A stretch of 61,804 nucleotides of DNA from a virus (IMGVR_UViG_3300012920_000040:1-61804), one strand, 5' to 3'; positions 21,012-31,359 are shown, counted from the stretch's first letter. The notes: generated by a model from the sequence alone, not told the origin. Made by a program: numbers and translations.

Positions 21012-23661
21012 TAAGGTAGTAAAACTACTTAAAATATATGAGAACGAGACTGGGAAGGATTTACTTTCCAAACTTAATGCAGATCGTCTCAAAAAATTAG
21101 GGTTCTACTACGAAAATTTATCTGAGGATGAGCAGCAGGATATAGATCTAAAGATCATAACTGGGGAAGACAATGACTTTATTGATGTATGCCTGGGACT
21201 TGCAGGATACTTTGATGAAGTAGAATATGATCAAGGACTAAGGGATTTAACAGAGGATGTCATAGAGGAGGAGGGTGGTGGTTCAACTGCTCTCGCAGTA
21301 ATTCCTAGGACAGAAGAACCAGCAAGTGATGAAGACCTAGTAAGTGAGGATATTGATCCCAGAATATTAAGATTACTTGGTCTTGAGGATGTATTTGATA
21401 TTGATTATGATACTTATAAGACTCTTCTAAAAGAGAAGATGGCTGCTGGCAGGATGACTGACAGTCAGATGCCTACTGAGGAAGTAGAACTTCTTACAGA
21501 TGAATTCAAGAGAGTAAAGTCAAAGACAGGTAGGTTCTCAGTCAAGAAGAAAACTGTCAGTGTAGATAGTTTCTTTGATAGAGGTGGGGCAGCAGAGACA
21601 GACAGCACTTCTGATAAACCTGTTGTAACTCCTGCTGGTCTCTTGCCATCAGCACAAAAAATTAGTAAGACTGTTGAGGATGAGCAGGAGGAAGCACAGG
21701 TTGAGGACAAAGATAACTTCAACCAGAAAGTATTGGCGCCTTCTCTTCAGAAAATTGATGACAATATTCAGAGCATACTTGACACACTCAAGAAACAGTA
21801 TGATCTTGAAAAGAAAGAGGCAAAAAGAGATGAGAGAATCGCTGATAAAGAGAGAGCAGATAAGAGAGAAGCAAAACTTGAGAGTGGTTCAAAATCAAAA
21901 GGTATAAATTTTTCTAGTCTTAAAAATGTAGCCAAACCAGTCACTGATTTGTTTGGCATGATGCAGAAGTTCCTCATCAACACATTGCTTGGTGGGATCT
22001 TAATGAGAGTGATGGATATCATCAATGATCCTCACAAATATCTTAACCCAATCAAACAATTCTTTATCAATATCATTGAGTGGGTAGAAGATACAGTACA
22101 ATTTATAGTTGATATACCATATAACATATACAATAGTATTGCTACCAATCTAAATGCTGGTATAGATGCAATTGAATCAGCAATCAATAATGCTCTTGCA
22201 TTTTTTAAACAAGGTCCATTAGACCCTGGTCCTAGATTACCAAAGTTAGATCCTCCTGTGATAGACATTCCAATCCCAGATTTCTTACAACTTCAACCCA
22301 CCAATGCACAGACACAAGCACAGTCGCAGAAGGAAGGTGGTGAAGTAGAATCTAATCCTGCTACAATGGTGATGAATAATATTCTTGTTGGTTCACCTGC
22401 AATGTCATCAGACACACCTCAAGGAAATACAACTCTTCAGGTGTCACCAACTTTAACAACAGGTGGTGTAAATGTTGCACCATCTGGACCTACCCCTATT
22501 GATGTCAGCATGGGAGGAAGGATTGAGAATAGATCAATCAATAAGGTTAAGGGTATGGGTGTGGATACACAACTTGTTGCTGCACAACCTGGTGAAATTA
22601 TGATGAGTGTCCCAGCAGTTCAAGCAATTGGTGCTGAGAATTTACTTGCTGCTAATGCTGCTGCTGGTGGAACAAACAAACCCAAGTTTGGTAAGTTCAT
22701 GGGTATGCAGGGTGGTGGTATGATTGGTAGACAGGGTTCTGCACCCATCAGAGACTTTGGTATGGGTGGTGGTGCTGGTAGGAAGGGATATATTCTTGTG
22801 CCTGGTCATGCTGCTGGTGGTGGAGCACCTGGTGAGATGGAGATGGTTGTTGATTTGACTCAAAATGTTGTTGATAATTTGAAGAATAGATTTGGTAATG
22901 ATATACCCATCAAAATTATGAATATGCACGCTGAAACTCCTAATACTTATGCTGCATTTAGCAAACAACAGGACAAACTAAAGGAACTTGAGAAGCAGGG
23001 TTATGAGGTTATTGAGATTCATATGGATGCTTCCCTTGAATCAGGACAGGGGACAGGAAGAGGTTTGATTGCTCCTATGCCAGGAACTGATGCTATTAAT
23101 CCTGTTGAGGCAGACTTTGCAAGAACTGCTGGTGCATTTACAAGGGAACATAGAGGTGGTCTTGCTGCTACCAATAGAGGTGTAAGCATTATTGAACTAG
23201 GTAATATGTCTCCTGAATTACAGAAAAGATATGCTCCTAATCAAGTGCAAGGCACTCCTGGTATTGCTAAGGATCAACTTGATATTATTACCAAACCCCT
23301 TGAGGATTCACTGATTAGGGGAATGAAACTTAAAACTTCTGCTAATGTTGTTGCTTCAGACTTTACTATGGGAGCAGGTGCTATAGATGCTTTTGATTCT
23401 GCTGGAACATCACCAGCACCAAGAGTTGTTCCTACAATTACTAGCACTCCTGCTGCACAAGTTACTGCCACTCAGGTTTATTCACAGACACCTAATAGAG
23501 AGACTAATGTTCAAATAGTTCCTGTACCAAGTGGAAATGAAAAGAGACCAGCATCAAGTTCTGCTGAGGCATCACAAAAACTTGTTCCTCCATTAAATGC
23601 AGAGGATGCAAACAACTTTGACATGATTGTTATTAAATCTATCTATAACATAGTGAGTTAA
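21004..23661 (+). CDS. Large hub-region protein with amidase-3-like domain
   Basis: 885 residues. Order: acidic N-terminus (1-190), Lys/Glu coiled coil (~235-300), hydrophobic segment with FLINTLLGGILMRVMDIIND (~320-400), a Pro/Thr linker, then a zinc amidase-like domain: GYILVPGHAAGG (~594), EMEMVVDL, VIEIHMDASLESG (~670) and GVSIIELGNMS (~728), giving His, Glu, His and the catalytic Glu of N-acetylmuramoyl-L-alanine amidases. It probably cuts host peptidoglycan at DNA entry. No clear T4 homologue; by position between 51 and 27 it and the next gene may replace gp28/gp29. It overlaps the gp51-like ORF by 8 bases. Confidence 0.85.
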   Translation: MDSKVVKLLKIYENETGKDLLSKLNADRLKKLGFYYENLSEDEQQDIDLKIITGEDNDFIDVCLGLAGYFDEVEYDQGLRDLTEDVIEEEGGGSTALAVIPRTEEPASDEDLVSEDIDPRILRLLGLEDVFDIDYDTYKTLLKEKMAAGRMTDSQMPTEEVELLTDEFKRVKSKTGRFSVKKKTVSVDSFFDRGGAAETDSTSDKPVVTPAGLLPSAQKISKTVEDEQEEAQVEDKDNFNQKVLAPSLQKIDDNIQSILDTLKKQYDLEKKEAKRDERIADKERADKREAKLESGSKSKGINFSSLKNVAKPVTDLFGMMQKFLINTLLGGILMRVMDIINDPHKYLNPIKQFFINIIEWVEDTVQFIVDIPYNIYNSIATNLNAGIDAIESAINNALAFFKQGPLDPGPRLPKLDPPVIDIPIPDFLQLQPTNAQTQAQSQKEGGEVESNPATMVMNNILVGSPAMSSDTPQGNTTLQVSPTLTTGGVNVAPSGPTPIDVSMGGRIENRSINKVKGMGVDTQLVAAQPGEIMMSVPAVQAIGAENLLAANAAAGGTNKPKFGKFMGMQGGGMIGRQGSAPIRDFGMGGGAGRKGYILVPGHAAGGGAPGEMEMVVDLTQNVVDNLKNRFGNDIPIKIMNMHAETPNTYAAFSKQQDKLKELEKQGYEVIEIHMDASLESGQGTGRGLIAPMPGTDAINPVEADFARTAGAFTREHRGGLAATNRGVSIIELGNMSPELQKRYAPNQVQGTPGIAKDQLDIITKPLEDSLIRGMKLKTSANVVASDFTMGAGAIDAFDSAGTSPAPRVVPTITSTPAAQVTATQVYSQTPNRETNVQIVPVPSGNEKRPASSSAEASQKLVPPLNAEDANNFDMIVIKSIYNIVS

Positions 23662-23664
23662 GAC

Positions 23665-26600
23665 ATGGCACTTCCTATGTTAGCTGGTAGTTTAGTAAAG
23701 GGTTTGCTTGGTGGTGCTGGCAAGAAAGTTGGTGGCGCTTTAGTTAAAACTAAGGATAAAAAAATTAAAAAGGTTGTTAAAGAGCAGGTCAAAACTGAGA
23801 ACAAACCCAGTTTTACTAGTGTATCTGAGTCTGTTTACAAGACAGTTGCTCAACAGAAAAAAATAACTGCAGGAACATTTAAACCTGAGACTGATGAGGC
23901 AAAAGTAGACAGTAAAGTATCTAATGAATCTCTTAAAACTCAATTAGATAATCTTATTGAGAATACATCAAAACTAGACAATGTATTCAAGCAGCAACTG
24001 AAAGAGGATACTCAGAATGCTAAGAAGAAAGATGCTGCACTGGCAAAACAAAGAGCAGAAAGAAGAGAGAGAAAACTAGAGACCACGCCAAAGAAAAAAC
24101 TGATTGGTGGTGTGGGACTAGGTTCAGGACCAATGAACCTCATGGATATGATTGGCAAGTTCTTACTCAACACATTGTTGGGTGGACTTGCTCTGCTGAC
24201 TTTAAATAACCTACCTAAGATTACAAATTTCTTAGATAAGTATGGTCAAAATCTATATCTTATCTTTAATGGTATAAGGTTAGGATTATATGGACTGAAG
24301 TCTTTCTTTGGTGGTGTCCTTAAACTATCTGGAAAAATATTTAAGTCAGGTCTTAAACTGGTTGGAAAACTTATAAGAAGTTCAGCAAGATTACTTGGTA
24401 GAGGAATCAAGAGTGGATTCCTGAAACTGGGTGATGCTATTGTTGATTTTGCAAGAGGAACTGTAAATCTTATTAGAAGATTAGCAGGTAAACCTCCCCT
24501 TCCACCAAGAAGAGGAAAACCTGGTGGTAGAAATGCTGCAAAACCTGGAACAAGATTAAAACCAAAGCAAAGAACTGCCACTGCATCCAAAGCAGCAAGG
24601 AAAAGATATGCTCAGAGATATGGTCCTGAGGCAGCAAAGAGAAGATTTCAAGGTAATGTTCAGAGACCTACTGGACAAACTACAAGGTTACCTAAACCTA
24701 GGAATAGATTTTTAACAAAGTTATTTGGTCCTAAAACAGCAGGTGAAATTAAGAAAGCATCACCTGTACTTAAGAAAGTTTCAAAGGCAGCAAAAGGTGT
24801 AAGGATTCCTATTATTGGACCCATACTTGTTGCCATCAGCTCAATGCTGGCTGATGATCCAGTTAAAAAAACCATGTTCAAAGCAGTTGGTACTGGTTTG
24901 GGTGAGGCACTTGGCACACTCATTCCAATTCCTGTTATTGGAACAATTGTTGGTGGATTAATAGGTGAGTATGGTGGTGATTTACTTTACACTTTCTTAG
25001 AGGGTGGTGGTATATCTGGTGTCCAGAATAAAATGGCACAGGATTGGAACAATACTCTAAAGACTGGTGCAAAGTTTAAAGATTATATTGGTCAATCTTT
25101 TAATAGATATAGTGAATCACTACCCAAAGTAGAGATTCCTGAGTTACCTGGTTGGTTGAAACGTGCTGACTTCTTGGGTTGGCTTCAGAAGATTCCCTTC
25201 TGGGGTCAAGAGATACCTGATCCAAAATTCTTCCTTGACCCAAGAAATATACCTAAGAATATTGGTCTGATGAAGGATGCATTGTTCCCTCCTAAGGGAA
25301 TGGTTCCAGAGACAGGTAAGGTAGAAGATCTTGACCTTGATTTAAGTGATGCCCCACCACCACCTGTACTTCCTCCTCCACCTGGTGCTGCTTCTTCACC
25401 TGCTGCAGTCACTACTGCTGGTAGAGTAACTGGTGGCAATGCAGATTTCTGGACACTGGTAGCAGTTGCATCATTGGAAGATAGTGATGCCCAAGGTAGA
25501 GCAGATGTAGCACAATCAATCTACAACAGAGCAGCATCAGGTGCTTATGGTGGTGGTCAAAAAAATATAAGGAAACTTATCATTGCTGATAAACAATATC
25601 AACCCACCTGGGACTATCCAAGGAAGAATCCTGCTGGTGAGAAAGCAAATCCTGAGTGGCTTTCTATTGTAGATGCTCAGACTGCTGCTGCAGCAGCAGG
25701 AAAGTCTGTTGCATTTATGGAGCAAGCAGCAAAAGATATTATGAATCCAACCCTTCAAAAGAGGGCAAAGGAATTTGTAGGAGGAAGAACTGACTTCACA
25801 AACTACTCTAAAACTAACAGAAGAGGTCAGATTTATAGACAAACAGGTGGCAGAAACAATTACTTTGGGTGGGATTGGAACTATTCAGGTAATGTTGTTG
25901 GTAGGATTCCAACATTTGATGCTGCTCAACCATCTCAACAATCCACACAAGCAAGAGCAGCTGAAATTGTAAGCAGAGTTCCTGCTGGACAAAGATCATT
26001 GGTTACCAAAGTTCCATTTGCAGACTTCTCACGTACAGCAGCAGAGGGTGGAAGAGGAAGAGTTGGTTTGACTGATGTTTATGATCCTGCAGGCACAATT
26101 AATAGCAGAGGAAGACCACATTATGGAGTTGACATTGGAACCAATTATCAAAAAGGTTTTGGATTCAGTTTCAAACTATCAGGAACAGTGGGTCAGCGTG
26201 AGAATACATCAGTTGGTGGATATGGTGTCACTATTAAGTGTGGAAATATTGAATTCCGTTGTATTCATTTAGCAGGACCATCATTTGTATCACCAGGTGC
26301 AGCATATAATGGTGAAGTTGTTGGTGAGATTGGAAATACAGGTACTAGTTCAAGAGGTGAACATCTTCACTTAGAGGTGTATGTAAATGGTGATATGACA
26401 GATCCACGTCCTTACCTTAAGTATCTTGAGATAGGTAAAATTGGAGCATCAGATGGCACTGCAACCAGGGCAACAATTGCTCCTTCAAGAGCAAGCACAA
26501 CCACTGCTGCTGCCTCTAGAGTATCAAGAACTGCATCATATGATTCAGGTGGCGCAATTTCAATCCCTATGCCTGTTGCCTCTGGAGGAAGACAAGGACA

Positions 26601-26709
26601 AGCTATTGTAAAAGAAAAGGTTATTGACTCTGCAGAATCAAGTTTAATTGATGTAGTAAATAGTTACCATACTGCTCAGTTAATGGCTAATTTATATAAG
26701 CAAGGATAA
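23665..26709 (+). CDS. Large hub-region protein with SleB-like and M23 peptidase domains
   Basis: 1014 residues. N-terminal coiled coil (~90-145), FLLNTLLGGLALLTLNNLPK (~165), a basic Arg/Lys region, a glycine-rich hydrophobic stretch (~375-445), a Pro-rich linker, then a SleB/hydrolase-2-like domain (~590-735: SLEDSDAQGRADVAQSIYNR). An M23 LytM-type metallopeptidase follows (~795-925) with zinc ligands His819 and Asp823 in HYGVDIG and His900/His902 in GEHLHLEV. It shares the FLxNTLLGG segment and coiled coil with the preceding protein, so the two are partial paralogues. Likely both tape-measure-like and lytic; that dual role is inference. Confidence 0.85.
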   Translation: MALPMLAGSLVKGLLGGAGKKVGGALVKTKDKKIKKVVKEQVKTENKPSFTSVSESVYKTVAQQKKITAGTFKPETDEAKVDSKVSNESLKTQLDNLIENTSKLDNVFKQQLKEDTQNAKKKDAALAKQRAERRERKLETTPKKKLIGGVGLGSGPMNLMDMIGKFLLNTLLGGLALLTLNNLPKITNFLDKYGQNLYLIFNGIRLGLYGLKSFFGGVLKLSGKIFKSGLKLVGKLIRSSARLLGRGIKSGFLKLGDAIVDFARGTVNLIRRLAGKPPLPPRRGKPGGRNAAKPGTRLKPKQRTATASKAARKRYAQRYGPEAAKRRFQGNVQRPTGQTTRLPKPRNRFLTKLFGPKTAGEIKKASPVLKKVSKAAKGVRIPIIGPILVAISSMLADDPVKKTMFKAVGTGLGEALGTLIPIPVIGTIVGGLIGEYGGDLLYTFLEGGGISGVQNKMAQDWNNTLKTGAKFKDYIGQSFNRYSESLPKVEIPELPGWLKRADFLGWLQKIPFWGQEIPDPKFFLDPRNIPKNIGLMKDALFPPKGMVPETGKVEDLDLDLSDAPPPPVLPPPPGAASSPAAVTTAGRVTGGNADFWTLVAVASLEDSDAQGRADVAQSIYNRAASGAYGGGQKNIRKLIIADKQYQPTWDYPRKNPAGEKANPEWLSIVDAQTAAAAAGKSVAFMEQAAKDIMNPTLQKRAKEFVGGRTDFTNYSKTNRRGQIYRQTGGRNNYFGWDWNYSGNVVGRIPTFDAAQPSQQSTQARAAEIVSRVPAGQRSLVTKVPFADFSRTAAEGGRGRVGLTDVYDPAGTINSRGRPHYGVDIGTNYQKGFGFSFKLSGTVGQRENTSVGGYGVTIKCGNIEFRCIHLAGPSFVSPGAAYNGEVVGEIGNTGTSSRGEHLHLEVYVNGDMTDPRPYLKYLEIGKIGASDGTATRATIAPSRASTTTAAASRVSRTASYDSGGAISIPMPVASGGRQGQAIVKEKVIDSAESSLIDVVNSYHTAQLMANLYKQG

Positions 26710-28013
26710 TGGCATTACAAAACGCACCTGCAGGTGCAGGTAACATTTCTAAATTTAAAATATCCTCTAATGTCAGTGGAGATGCAGTTGACTTAGGTGG
26801 AGGTGTTGTTGACTTTAAATATTATGAGAGTGTGCTGTCAAATGTTATCACTGCAACTGCTACAGTAGTTGAGACTGGATTCAAAGCAGAGGGAGATAAG
26901 GTACAATCTACAAAAGGTATTCTTGACAACCTCCCAATTAGAGGTGGTGAAAGATCTGATATTGTTATAGAAGATAATGTTGGTGGCAAGATTAGGTTTG
27001 ATGTCAATGGTTTGTATGTAAACAGAGTAAGAAATGCAGCACCTGGTACATCTCAGGACTTATACTTCTTAGACTTTGCTCCAAAGGAACACTTTGCTAA
27101 TGAGCAAACCAGAGTCATGGCAAGATATGAGGGTAAGATATCTGATCATGTTGCAGAGGTTCTAGGTTTGGTTGGTGCTAAGATTGAGAAGATTGATAGC
27201 ACTGCCTCTGTATATAATTTTGTAGGTAATGATAGGAAGCCTTTTTATACTTGCACTTGGTTAGCATCTAAAGCTTACCCTGATGAAGGTGTTGGTAACA
27301 GAGCAGCATACTTATTCTATCAAACTAGAGATGGATATAATTTTAGATCTATTGATAAATTGTTTGAGCAATCACCAGTAAGAAAATTTATCTACAACAA
27401 CACTGGTCTTACACCAGAAGGTTATGATGGCAACATCATTAAGTATAGTATTGATAAAGATATTGAACTTAGAAAAAATCTTACACTTGGAACCTATAAT
27501 AATAGGTGTGTGTACTTTGATTTTATGGCAATGAATTATTTTGTCAAAGAATTTAAGTATGACCCAGGTGAATTAGGCACTGCTGGAAAATTGTTTGCTG
27601 CTGATACAGTTGCTAAAGAGTTCACAGAGTCACCCTCCAGACTGATGTCACATGTATTTGACATTGGAGTTAATCCAAAAGGAACAGGTGATGAGCAGTT
27701 AGAAAACTGGAAGGCAGCACCACAAGAACCAAACTATGATGCTGAAAATACATTTGTGCAATCTCCTATGAGATACAACCAGATGTTTACAATTAGAATT
27801 AACATCATGCTTCCTCTTGACCTGAGGATTAAAGCAGGTGATGTTCTTATGTGTGATTTTCCACAGGTTGAGGGTGAAAGAAATAAGGACACAAATAAAG
27901 AATCAGCAGGCATATATATGGTAGCAAGTGTGTGTCACAATCTCTCTGCAACTGAGAGTTTCACAAGTCTCTCACTTGTAAGAGACTCATATCAGAAGAA
28001 ACAAGGACTGTAA
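26709..28013 (+). CDS. gp27: Baseplate hub protein gp27
   Basis: 434 residues (T4 gp27 391), directly before gp5 and overlapping neighbours by single bases. Landmarks: GDAVDLGGGVVDFKYYESVL, RFDVNGLYVNRVRNAAPGTS and the C-terminal INIMLPLDLRIKAGDVLMCD with GIYMVASVCHNLSATESF, typical of gp27/VgrG-like hub cylinders. It connects the tube to the spike. Confidence 0.85.
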   Translation: MALQNAPAGAGNISKFKISSNVSGDAVDLGGGVVDFKYYESVLSNVITATATVVETGFKAEGDKVQSTKGILDNLPIRGGERSDIVIEDNVGGKIRFDVNGLYVNRVRNAAPGTSQDLYFLDFAPKEHFANEQTRVMARYEGKISDHVAEVLGLVGAKIEKIDSTASVYNFVGNDRKPFYTCTWLASKAYPDEGVGNRAAYLFYQTRDGYNFRSIDKLFEQSPVRKFIYNNTGLTPEGYDGNIIKYSIDKDIELRKNLTLGTYNNRCVYFDFMAMNYFVKEFKYDPGELGTAGKLFAADTVAKEFTESPSRLMSHVFDIGVNPKGTGDEQLENWKAAPQEPNYDAENTFVQSPMRYNQMFTIRINIMLPLDLRIKAGDVLMCDFPQVEGERNKDTNKESAGIYMVASVCHNLSATESFTSLSLVRDSYQKKQGL

Positions 28014-30775
28014 TGTTTGATCAAGGACTATTCCAATCACATTTTGTAGGAAGAGATGGATTTATCTGGTGGATAGGTCAAGTTGCTAGCGAGGAATCCT
28101 GGAAAAACAATATTCCTGGCACTCCTTTAGATGATAACAGTGAGATTCAGGGATTTGGTGAGAGATATAGAGTCAGGATTATGGGTTACCATACTGCTGA
28201 CATCTCAGCAATACCTGATGAAGAATTGCCTTGGGCATATGTAATGTATCCTGTGACAGCAGGTAGTGGTGCTAGATCATCAACACAATCTGCTAATTTA
28301 GCACAGGGTTCTTTTGTCACTGGATTTTTTATTGATGGTGAGAATGCTCAACTCCCAATTATTATGGGATGTATTGGATACAATGATTTACAAGCAGTCA
28401 ATAAGAACCTACCCCCTACAAGATTCTTACCCTTCAGTGGTTACACAGAGAATGATTATGTTTCATATTCTGCTCAAAAGGCAGAGTCAGGTGGAGAACA
28501 AGTAGAACAGAATGCATCACAGGTTGATGGAGTTGGAAAAGTTGTAGAGGCAGCAGCATCAGGAGCTGGTGCTAGTATCAATGCTACTCTTAGTGAGAGT
28601 GTTCAGGCAGGTAAGAGTGTAAAAGATGCAGCATCTGCAATATCAGCACAAGAATCAGCAGCACCACTTGCTTCAGCTGAGGACTGTGAACCTATTCCAC
28701 TTGGAAGAATCCAAAAACAAATGGCAAATGCCATTGTAGAAGTTCAAAAAGCACAGGCATCAATCTACAAATATCAAGCAGCAGTACAAAATAATATAGC
28801 TGACATTCAAAAATTTATTAATGAGAAAATACAAATAGCATCTGAGAAAATTGCTGAATCATTGAAGTGGGTCTTTGTTCAAGCACAGAAGTTTGTAATT
28901 GAAAAAACAAGTGAGGTAATGAAGAACACATACTATTTGTTGTTCCCTAATGAGAGACCAGGATTGAAGACAGCAGTTGATAGTGTTCTTGACTTGATTG
29001 CTTGTCTGTTCAGAAAATTAATTGCTGGACTGTTAGGAATGGTCAAAGCATTTATGGAAGAGGCAGCAGGTAAAGTAATCAATGCTGCTCAATGTCTTGT
29101 AGAAAACTTTGTTGCCTCAACTCTTGGTCAAATCATTGCTAAGGTAAGCAATGCTGTCAATCAAGCACTCAGTTCTATTACTTCACTTGTAGGACAAGCA
29201 GCATCTCTTGCTGGTGATGTCCTGGGTTTGATTGTTGACCTTCTCTCATTCCTCTCCTGTGATGAGAAACCAGAATGCTCATCAATTAATGAGTGGAATA
29301 TTTTAAGTGGTGGAAATCAAATTGACTTTGGTGACATTGAATCATTGATTGGCAAAGCAAAGAATTTTGCCTCAGGATTTGATAATGCCACTGACCTTGA
29401 CAACTTTGATTTTGATTTAAACTTTGATAATATTTTTGCTGAGGGGAGTTGTGACATTGGACCTATCTTATGTGGTCCACCTGTAGCCTCATTTACTGGT
29501 GGGTTTGGAGCAGCAGGTAATTTAATTATTGGTGCTGCTGGTGAGGTGTTGGGTGTAGATATGCTCTCATTTGGTGTAGGATATGAAGGAACATCATATG
29601 GTAGCGTAGTTGATGCTTGTGGTAAAGGTTCAGGCGCAGTTATCAAACCAGTATTTGGTGAGGTTGAGGTAGTTGATCCTGATGACCCACAACCTACAAC
29701 AGATTTGCCAACTACAACTGACCCAAGACCTGATGATCAAAAACTACCACCTGGTAGCACCACTATTGGAATTATTGACATCACTATTGATGAACCAGGT
29801 AGTGGTTACTTACCTGCCCCTGATGGTAGCAAAGGAGGAAATGAAAATACTTGGGCAGAACCTGATGATACAATTGTAAAAGGACCAGATGGAACATATC
29901 TTGTGCCTGCTCCTCCTGGTGAGGTCATCACTGTGAATCCAGGTGATGTAGTTACCTTGCCCCCATCAACAACTGTTATTACTGAACCACAACCTGGTGG
30001 TGGTTTTGTTCCTACAAATCCTGGCACTGGATTACCTGGTGGTGGGACTCAACCAGTCCCTGGCACTCCTGGTGGTGGTCCTGGTACAATCACCCCTGTC
30101 ACTCCTGGCACTCCATTCACCCCTGGTCCTGGTGGTGGTACAACTCCTGGCATCCCTGGTGGTGGAGGAGGCACCCCTGGTGTTCCTGGCACTCCTGGTG
30201 GTGGAAGCACTCCTGGTGGTCCTGGTGGTGGAGGAGGCACCCCTGGTGTTCCTGGCACTCCTGGTGGTGGAAGCACTCCTGGTGGTCCTGGTGGAACTCC
30301 TGGTGGACCTGGTGATGGTGGTCAAGGTGGTGGAGAGGAAATTCCTGGTGGTATAGATTATGTTGTTCAACTTCCTGGTGTTTTCACAACACCCAAACCT
30401 GACCTTGAAAATGTCTCTCAACTATACCCCTCTTCAGGAAGTGGTTCTTATCCAGTCATCCTATACCTTTGTGAAGTTAGAGTTATTGAGTCTGGAATTA
30501 GATACAAATCTACTGATGAACTTATAATTGAACCTGATATTGGTGCCAAGGGTGCATTCACCGTTGATAAACAAGGAAGGATTACATCAGTCAAAATAAC
30601 TGAGAGTGGTGAGGGATTCACTGAGTATCCTAGAATTATTATTAGATCAGAGACAGGTTATAATGCTGTATTGAGACCAAAACTTTGTATAGATAGAATT
30701 GGTGAGGATAGATTCAAATCACCTGGAATTCAAGATCAGATTGTAACAGTTATTGATTGTGTAGGTAAGTTCTGA
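28013..30775 (+). CDS. gp5: Baseplate hub spike protein gp5 with collagen-like region
   Basis: 920 residues. The first ~150 form the OB-fold of gp5 (RYRVRIMGYHTADISAIPDE, LPWAYVMYPVTAGSG, GSFVTGFFIDGENAQLPIIM). No T4-type lysozyme domain follows. Instead there is an Ala/Gln helical region (~170-400), an acidic region, a Pro/Thr/Asp linker, then a Gly/Pro collagen-like stretch (~650-785, GTPGVPGTPGGGSTPGGPGG units) and a C-terminal globular domain. Cell-wall hydrolysis appears moved to the two proteins upstream. The collagen-like part contains a near-perfect 66-base duplication. Confidence 0.83.
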   Translation: MFDQGLFQSHFVGRDGFIWWIGQVASEESWKNNIPGTPLDDNSEIQGFGERYRVRIMGYHTADISAIPDEELPWAYVMYPVTAGSGARSSTQSANLAQGSFVTGFFIDGENAQLPIIMGCIGYNDLQAVNKNLPPTRFLPFSGYTENDYVSYSAQKAESGGEQVEQNASQVDGVGKVVEAAASGAGASINATLSESVQAGKSVKDAASAISAQESAAPLASAEDCEPIPLGRIQKQMANAIVEVQKAQASIYKYQAAVQNNIADIQKFINEKIQIASEKIAESLKWVFVQAQKFVIEKTSEVMKNTYYLLFPNERPGLKTAVDSVLDLIACLFRKLIAGLLGMVKAFMEEAAGKVINAAQCLVENFVASTLGQIIAKVSNAVNQALSSITSLVGQAASLAGDVLGLIVDLLSFLSCDEKPECSSINEWNILSGGNQIDFGDIESLIGKAKNFASGFDNATDLDNFDFDLNFDNIFAEGSCDIGPILCGPPVASFTGGFGAAGNLIIGAAGEVLGVDMLSFGVGYEGTSYGSVVDACGKGSGAVIKPVFGEVEVVDPDDPQPTTDLPTTTDPRPDDQKLPPGSTTIGIIDITIDEPGSGYLPAPDGSKGGNENTWAEPDDTIVKGPDGTYLVPAPPGEVITVNPGDVVTLPPSTTVITEPQPGGGFVPTNPGTGLPGGGTQPVPGTPGGGPGTITPVTPGTPFTPGPGGGTTPGIPGGGGGTPGVPGTPGGGSTPGGPGGGGGTPGVPGTPGGGSTPGGPGGTPGGPGDGGQGGGEEIPGGIDYVVQLPGVFTTPKPDLENVSQLYPSSGSGSYPVILYLCEVRVIESGIRYKSTDELIIEPDIGAKGAFTVDKQGRITSVKITESGEGFTEYPRIIIRSETGYNAVLRPKLCIDRIGEDRFKSPGIQDQIVTVIDCVGKF
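30155..30293 (+). repeat. 66-bp tandem duplication in gp5 collagen-like region
   Basis: Two copies of a 66-base unit (22 residues, GTPGVPGTPGGGSTPGGPGG plus two Gly); the period is seen from the repeated GCACCCCTGG at 30171 and 30237. Copies are almost identical at DNA level, so recent. Confidence 0.9.
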
Positions 30776-31359
30776 TGGCAGAATTAAAAAACTATCATAC
30801 TATTAGGTATGGTCAGGCTGATGGTGAACTTAGATTTGGTCACATCACTGGTGATAATGTTCAATCAGCAGTGATGCTGAGATCAGGAAGATCTGGCAAT
30901 CATTACATCACATTGGATGTATCAGGTGAAGACCACAGAAAACATGGAACTCTGTGTAGGTCTACTGGATCATTCCAAATAAAAGCAGGTGACAATGTAG
31001 AGAAGGACAAACCTGGTGTTTACATTGAGGCAAATAGTGGTGACCTTATTTTAAGAGCACCAAGTGGAAGAGTGAGGATTGAGGGAGTTGATATTGATAT
31101 GGTTGCCAGTGGTCCCAATGGGGAGAGAGGTAACATTACCATGAGTGCCAATGAAAAAATCATTGCTAAAGCACAGATCATTAACATAAGTAGCAAAGTT
31201 AGTACAACAGTATTTTCTGAGAAAACTGTTGAGGTCATTGGTAATGGTATCCTAAATTGTTATGGTGGTATGTTTGAGTGTATTGATGGTGCCACAAAAT
31301 TAAATGAGTCTAAGGGTGGCAGTTCAGATTTTGAAAACCAAAGGAGGAAAATTATCTAA
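30775..31359 (+). CDS. Putative spike/beta-helix protein
   Basis: 194 residues, starting at the last base of gp5. The middle, VYIEANSGDLILRAPSGRVR then GERGNITMSANEKIIAKAQI, has the alternating pattern of gp5 C-terminal or VgrG triple beta-helices. It may be a spike domain encoded as a separate chain that completes the shortened gp5. No T4 gene matches directly. Confidence 0.75.
   Translation: MAELKNYHTIRYGQADGELRFGHITGDNVQSAVMLRSGRSGNHYITLDVSGEDHRKHGTLCRSTGSFQIKAGDNVEKDKPGVYIEANSGDLILRAPSGRVRIEGVDIDMVASGPNGERGNITMSANEKIIAKAQIINISSKVSTTVFSEKTVEVIGNGILNCYGGMFECIDGATKLNESKGGSSDFENQRRKII

Noticed and set aside
30032-30421. Minus-strand open frames opposite the gp5 collagen-like repeats
   Set aside because: Low-complexity mirror of the Gly/Pro codons; both minus frames stay open only because of the repeat composition.
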